A stretch of 64,000 nt of DNA from Phallus indusiatus. Lineage: Eukaryota; Basidiomycota; Agaricomycetes; Phallales; Phallaceae. The stretch spans positions 744,001-808,000 of the forward strand of contig JAQFWX010000013.1 in NCBI GenBank assembly GCA_027605045.1, given 5' to 3'. How positions within the stretch are numbered: position 1 is the stretch's first letter; each line of letters opens with the position of its first letter. Position numbers and translations under genes: made by a program. The notes under the pieces were generated by a model. That model was not told the DNA's origin. It saw only the letters and a program-made list of their open reading frames with translations, and did no database searches. Below, piece after piece: positions 59,850 to 64,000 of the stretch.

Positions 59850-60330
59850 TGTTGGAATATATGGAAATGTAAGGTAGATTTGACAACACAAGGTGGACTG
59901 CATTGTTAGGTATCCGACCTTACCAAAGGACCGACTAAAACTTCCCGACAAAAACACGAATAAAAGTACTTAAAGGGGAATCAAGGTTTCTTTTCTCATT
60001 TTCTTGTCTTTGTATGATCTTGTTTACTGTTGTCATGTTGACTCGTGAGGGCCGTCGCCTCTTTTTCTTTTTCTTTTTCTCTCTCTTCCTTTTCCTTCTA
60101 TTAAAATTTAAATTAATTTGAGTTATTGCCCCTTTTCCTCCTTTCAGGTAGAATAGTCAATCCGCCTCTAATATAAAAGAGCGGCGTTTGTAACTAGATA
60201 GATACCTCTGAATACACTGTACTCTGACCCTTACTGTTTCGGTTCGTCTCTCCCCCTCTCAATCTAAATTTTCCGTCGGTGAGAACCTCTGAAGACACGG
60301 CACTTTCGTCTCTTGCTCCTGTTGATACGA
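59850..60330 (+). mobile_element. Possible solo LTR (right end uncertain)
   Basis: The segment starts TGTTGGAATATATGG, contains a CT-rich tract (60057-60102), a TATAAAA at 60172-60178 and a downstream transcribed-looking part, the layout of a Ty3-type LTR in basidiomycetes. The right end and a target-site duplication were not found, and no internal gag/pol is present. Confidence 0.3.
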
Positions 60331-60517
60331 TGTTTGCGGTGTTGTCCCTAAAACTTCTCCCGCATGGATTCTAATGTCCGTGTTTTTGAATAGGAGCAAG
60401 CCGCGTCTACGCGTAAAGACCTTCATTGAGCATAAAAAGTTTTCTTGGTAATTCTCGCGCTTCAAAGTTTTGAAAAATCGTTTGGTGCCTTGTGCTAAAA
60501 AAGGTTTAGTAGAAGCA

Positions 60518-60540
60518 TGATTGATTGATTGATTGATTGA
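60518..60540 (+). repeat. (TGAT)n microsatellite
   Basis: About six perfect tetranucleotide units form a 23-bp tract. Confidence 0.9.
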
Positions 60541-61106
60541 ACCTCACGAATCACCATGGTATCTCAGTTTTCCGCAGAGGTTAGAGGCAATACGCCGACC
60601 AATGTACGTGTTTAAAGAGCGTATTTTAATGGTGCGGATTAATGTTGGTGTTCGGGGAAATTGTGTGTGTGGTTGTAGAGATGGTGGTTGGATATTTGGA
60701 AGTTGGGTCACAAGTTTGTTATACTGTCATGTATTCGGCCAGTTTATATATGTGATTAGGTAGCTTTATGTAATATAATTAACACTTGTGCGTAGGCTCT
60801 CGTTTTTATTCTCTTATTCTTATCGAACTCCTGGGTCCTTGTGGTGGACCATCAATCTATCGACTTCGTCGCCGAATCTAACCGATTCATTGTGTTCTTG
60901 ACTCTCTTAACTCTGGCGACAAGACTTTGAATATTTATTCAAACATTCACGCAGCTTAGCTTAAGAAATGTGTAATAATGGTTGGATGATCATCCATCAA
61001 TGGGAGTCTCTGGTTGCCATTGATGCATTGATGTCTGGCATGGGCACTCAATGGAATCTGGAATATGATATTGAACTTGGGTCCTAGTTTATTTCAGCAT
61101 TAACGG
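60541..61106. other. Gene-free stretch before the kinase pseudogene
   Basis: A 76-codon plus frame (60533-60763) has no recognisable domain. The stretch 60965-61090 may hold the decayed start of the kinase-like gene, but I could not fix an ATG. Confidence 0.4.
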
Positions 61107-62877
61107 GTGAATTGGTTCAAGTCACTAACGCATCATCCCGCGTGCATTTTTCCAATCCCCGCAACGGTATGTATGTATTACTCGTCCGCTCACTCCTCAA
61201 AAATAGATTTTTTCGGGTTCTTACAATTATATTCTCTAGAAATAGCAAATAAACTATTCGAAATCAGATTAGACAACGAGCAAGAAGTTATCGCAAAACT
61301 TCCATACCCTCTCGCGGGTCCCGCTCATTACACCACAGCCAGCGAAGTAGCGACAATGCAATTTATGCGGGATTTGCTCCACATTCCCGTCCAAACGTCT
61401 TAATTTGGTCCTCTCATTCAGAAAGCACTCCTATAAAATCTGAGTTTATTATTATGGAAAAATTAAAAGGCAAACTTCTTGGTGACGCTTCAAGCTCAAC
61501 TTCAAGTTGGGACGACGACCTCATGCCAAATGAAGTCGCGGATATCATAGAAGACATATTTGAACTCGAACATCCTATGACAGAAAAATATTCAAAATGC
61601 ATGGGAAGTCTTTATTACGCGAAGGATATTCCCCATGGCGTTCGGTCCATTAAAGTGTCTGAATTTCCCGGCGACGAGCTTTATTGTTTCGGTCCGTCCG
61701 TTGACCGACGTCGATTCTGGCGTAATGGACGTGCAGAACTCAACATTGACAGAAGTTCCTGTGAGTTGATCGTGATCGTTGAAAGAAAGAAAAAATTATT
61801 ATTATACTATTTTTCAAGGGAATATTTTCCAGATTATAATCAATCTATCATTGACTGTGAAATCGCATGGTTAAAAAAATATGCCAAACCTCATCGACGG
61901 GATAGCCCGCCCTTTCGTTCAGAAGCCGAAAATGATCTTGAAACGCATATCAAACTTCTCGAATAATATGCGCTCGTTGCACACTCTCTAATTCCTGTTG
62001 AAGAATTCAATCACCCAAAACTCTGGCATCCGAATCTTGACAGCCACAATATTCTCATTTCCCCAGCTTCTGCCAGTGATGATGATGCTGCATGGGTAAC
62101 CTGAGCGACGTTACATTTTGTGGTATTTCAGACTGGCAAGCGGCCAGTATAGAATCTCTCTCAGTAACAGCCAAAAATCCTCCTCCCTGTTTGTTTCCGA
62201 TGATCACCGAATACATTCCGATAAAGTTAAAACCTAGTCGACAACTTCAATGCGAAAACCCCAGGTTACCAAGCAGCTTCGACACACTCACCAAAGCACA
62301 GCAAACGAGGGCAGAAGAAGAATTAAAACAAGTAAAGATATACAACGAGTATATAACACTCACGAGGAAGCTTGGCCCTTCTCTTTACGCCTTCAAAGAA
62401 CTTGAAGAGTCCTTTTTAGCCACGAATCCTTTAACGCAGGCTTCGTACACGTGGGATGACGGACCCGACGTTTTGGAAGATGCATTAATTACCATATTTA
62501 TGTGCCGCATGGAAAACGTTAATTTCACCCAATACCAATACAGAATGTCTCATCTCGTTCTCAGAGTTGGAGATAACGGCGAATAAAGCTGCAAAAAATC
62601 GTTCGCAAAAGTGGTACAAAGCTTGGAATTCGAAACTGTTCTCGGAGATGGCTATCGGGGCCTGATGAAGCGGTTGAACAGGATAAGTTGGAAGAAGCAC
62701 GAAAATCGATGGAGATTGTGCGAGAGAGGTTTTTGCAGAGTTTGCCTGAGTCTGAACGAGATGATGATGCACGGCGATAGCCTGAGTGGGCCTTGGCAGG
62801 ATGGTGCTTTGTCCGTTGCCGCAGAGACTTCGCGGACTCCGAGTCCTCAAATTACCTCGAGCGAATAGTTGGTTGAC
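61107..62877 (+). pseudogene. AIM9-like (APH-fold) kinase family pseudogene
   Basis: This family is a fungal expansion of aminoglycoside-phosphotransferase-fold proteins related to yeast Aim9. Recognisable blocks are RLDNEQEVIAKLPYPLAGPA (ATP-binding Lys), ASEVATMQFMRDLLHIPV, VLIWSSHSESTPIKSEFI, SLYYAKDIPHGVRSIKVSEF, LWHPNLDSHNILIS (catalytic loop) and GISDWQAASIESLSV (metal-binding Asp). The catalytic loop has Asn where relatives have Asp (HPN for HPD). Disablements: a frameshift near 61395 (LHIPV to VLIW), an in-frame TAA at 61964-61966, a frameshift near 62090 before the DWQ motif, another near 62640, and an in-frame TAG near 62778. At least five lesions exclude an intact protein, even allowing introns. 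Confidence 0.75.
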
Positions 62878-63474
62878 TGTGACGGAATGCAGAAATTTAA
62901 ATCATGCTCAGTAAATCTCTTCATAATATTTATTAAATAATTAGACTAGTCTTCCACCACTCATTACATAAATAAAGTTGTATACTAATATCTAAATATT
63001 TACTGAATATAAACAAGTAATGCAAGTCCTTCATATGAGACGAATTAATTGTGCCGTATTAATTAGGATGCGATCGTCAAAAATTTCGTACTAAAAGTAT
63101 CCGCGGTATGATTGTAAATAAGTAAATTGGCTAACGAGATTACCCTCCGAAGTCTGAATCTAAAAAGCCTTATATGTGAATTAAACATCTTTCCCCTGAC
63201 TTCCCCGGATTTACATAGTGCCGTGTGTCCGGAAAGAATGAATGAATAAATGTGGGTGCACGAACCTGCACGCTATGCCTGCAGGACTGACATGCAGCGC
63301 GCGCGTGCCAAAGGTACTAATCAACCAGCATACATACTGATATATATAAGTATATCATCTATAGATATCGTATAAGCATACAAATTATTCTTCAAAAAAA
63401 AAACCTAAACCTAAACAAAAAATAACACAACTCGGTACAACAAGTACAGAAAACAAACAACAAATCGATATTCG
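62878..63474. other. AT-rich spacer
   Basis: No gene is seen. Its right half (from about 63175) is the 3' flank shared with the decayed copy at 55680. Confidence 0.5.
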
Positions 63475-63478
63475 GAAT

Positions 63479-64000
63479 TCAAGAAGCCTTAGTAGGAACC
63501 CAAAACTCATCAACAGCTCCATTACCATTACCACCATTCCCATTCCCATTCACCGGTGTAGTTCGCGCTACGGATGCAGTACCCCCTTCAGATCCAGAGT
63601 CGTCTTTCATTACAGTAGGAGCAGCCGTTCTCGGTCTTCTCGCTCGCGTCGAATATCCCGAGGGTGGACTAGTATCGTTATTATTATTATTCTGAGAAGG
63701 CACATCCCCATCCACGTCCATCATCTCGTTCTTATCTCGTTGAGGTTGTTTTCTAGATCGTTTCGTAGTTGCAGGATACGCGCTGTCTCCATCAACCTCT
63801 CCTCCTCCTCCTCCAGCCCCCGCACCTCCTCGTCTCCGTTTTCCTCCACTATTGGTAGTACTGTTATTACCCACGCCGCCTCGCCTACGTTTAGCGGGAG
63901 TTGCCGATTTGTTGTTTTGATGATGCGGATGATGATCGCCCGCCGCCTCCGGAATATCTTTCAGAGAATTCTCCGGCCCACTTTCACGTTCCGTCTCACG
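63479..64000 (-). CDS. C-terminal part of a nuclear-type low-complexity protein (partial at right edge)
   Basis: The minus frame is open from the window edge to a stop at 63481-63479. It contains PAKRRRGGVGNNSTTN and GGKRRRGGAGAGGGGGEVDG, then KRSRKQPQRDKNEMMDVDGD, a poly-Asn run, GYSTRARRPRTAAPT and a Gly/Asn repeat before the end DEFWVPTKAS. Basic KRRR clusters suggest nuclear localisation. The frame continues upstream beyond 64000, so the ATG at 63874 is internal. No catalytic domain is visible, and the identity cannot be set from this part. Confidence 0.65.
   Translation of the reverse strand, partial: RETERESGPENSLKDIPEAAGDHHPHHQNNKSATPAKRRRGGVGNNSTTNSGGKRRRGGAGAGGGGGEVDGDSAYPATTKRSRKQPQRDKNEMMDVDGDVPSQNNNNNDTSPPSGYSTRARRPRTAAPTVMKDDSGSEGGTASVARTTPVNGNGNGGNGNGAVDEFWVPTKAS

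Noticed and set aside
1..64000. CRISPR arrays, bacterial operons, tRNA or rRNA genes
   Set aside because: No regularly spaced repeats, ribosome-binding sites or rRNA-like segments were seen, and no tRNA cloverleaf was recognised by eye. A tRNA scan was not possible, so a missed tRNA cannot be excluded.

Overview
The window is nuclear DNA of a filamentous basidiomycete, most likely an Agaricomycete. Nearly every gene is cut by many short (about 45-75 nt) GT-AG introns, genes are packed on both strands, and the accessory content fits mushroom-forming fungi: tandem P450s, a fungal AIM9-type kinase-like pseudogene, an APE-RT-RNase H LINE, a secreted GH92 mannosidase and an S10 carboxypeptidase. 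Splice sites were read by eye from reading frame and family motifs, so exon edges are inferences unless stated.

Layout. 1-2289: COG5 (minus, C-terminus off the left edge). 2728-8683: a 5'-complete but decayed LINE with a poly(A) tail and a 14-bp target-site duplication; it splits a minus-strand reading frame. 9044-13841: two tandem cytochrome P450 genes (plus). 14541-17066: secreted serine carboxypeptidase (plus). 17285-21739: SF3B3/RSE1 (plus). 22110-24011: lineage-type hypothetical gene (minus), divergent from SNF8/VPS22 (plus, 24101-24853). 24909-26439: LETM1-like mitochondrial protein (minus). 26899-27084: a 61-aa secreted peptide (minus). 27625-31308: GH92 alpha-mannosidase (minus). 31883-32606 and 32737-33988: peptidyl-tRNA hydrolase and TAF12, divergent. 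34081-34974 and 35216-36738: RPC31 and YRA1/ALY, divergent. 37004-40504: exocyst SEC5 (minus). 40846-42111 and 42625-44520: SURF4/ERV29 and an IZH3-like PAQR protein, divergent. 45197-55352: a giant (10.2 kb) membrane-anchored protein of repeated DUF3712-like domains (minus).

From about 55.4 kb to the right edge the sequence changes character: gene-poor, AT-rich and built from duplications. It holds a decayed copy (about 55.68-56.4 kb) of a nuclear-protein gene whose intact 3' end lies at 63.48-64.0 kb, two copies (plus a third fragment) of an 830-bp unit carrying a spliced 50-aa reading frame, one multiply broken AIM9-like kinase pseudogene with a second remnant, a possible solo LTR, and several simple or tandem repeats.

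The left 55 kb is a conserved housekeeping block (Golgi tethering, splicing, ESCRT-II, transcription, mRNA export, exocytosis, ER export) interrupted by one LINE and one P450/protease accessory patch. No defence island or CRISPR-like system is present. The items most worth a second look are the DUF3712-repeat gene, the very long YRA1 intron, the duplicated spliced micro-ORF, and the LINE insertion that split a reading frame.
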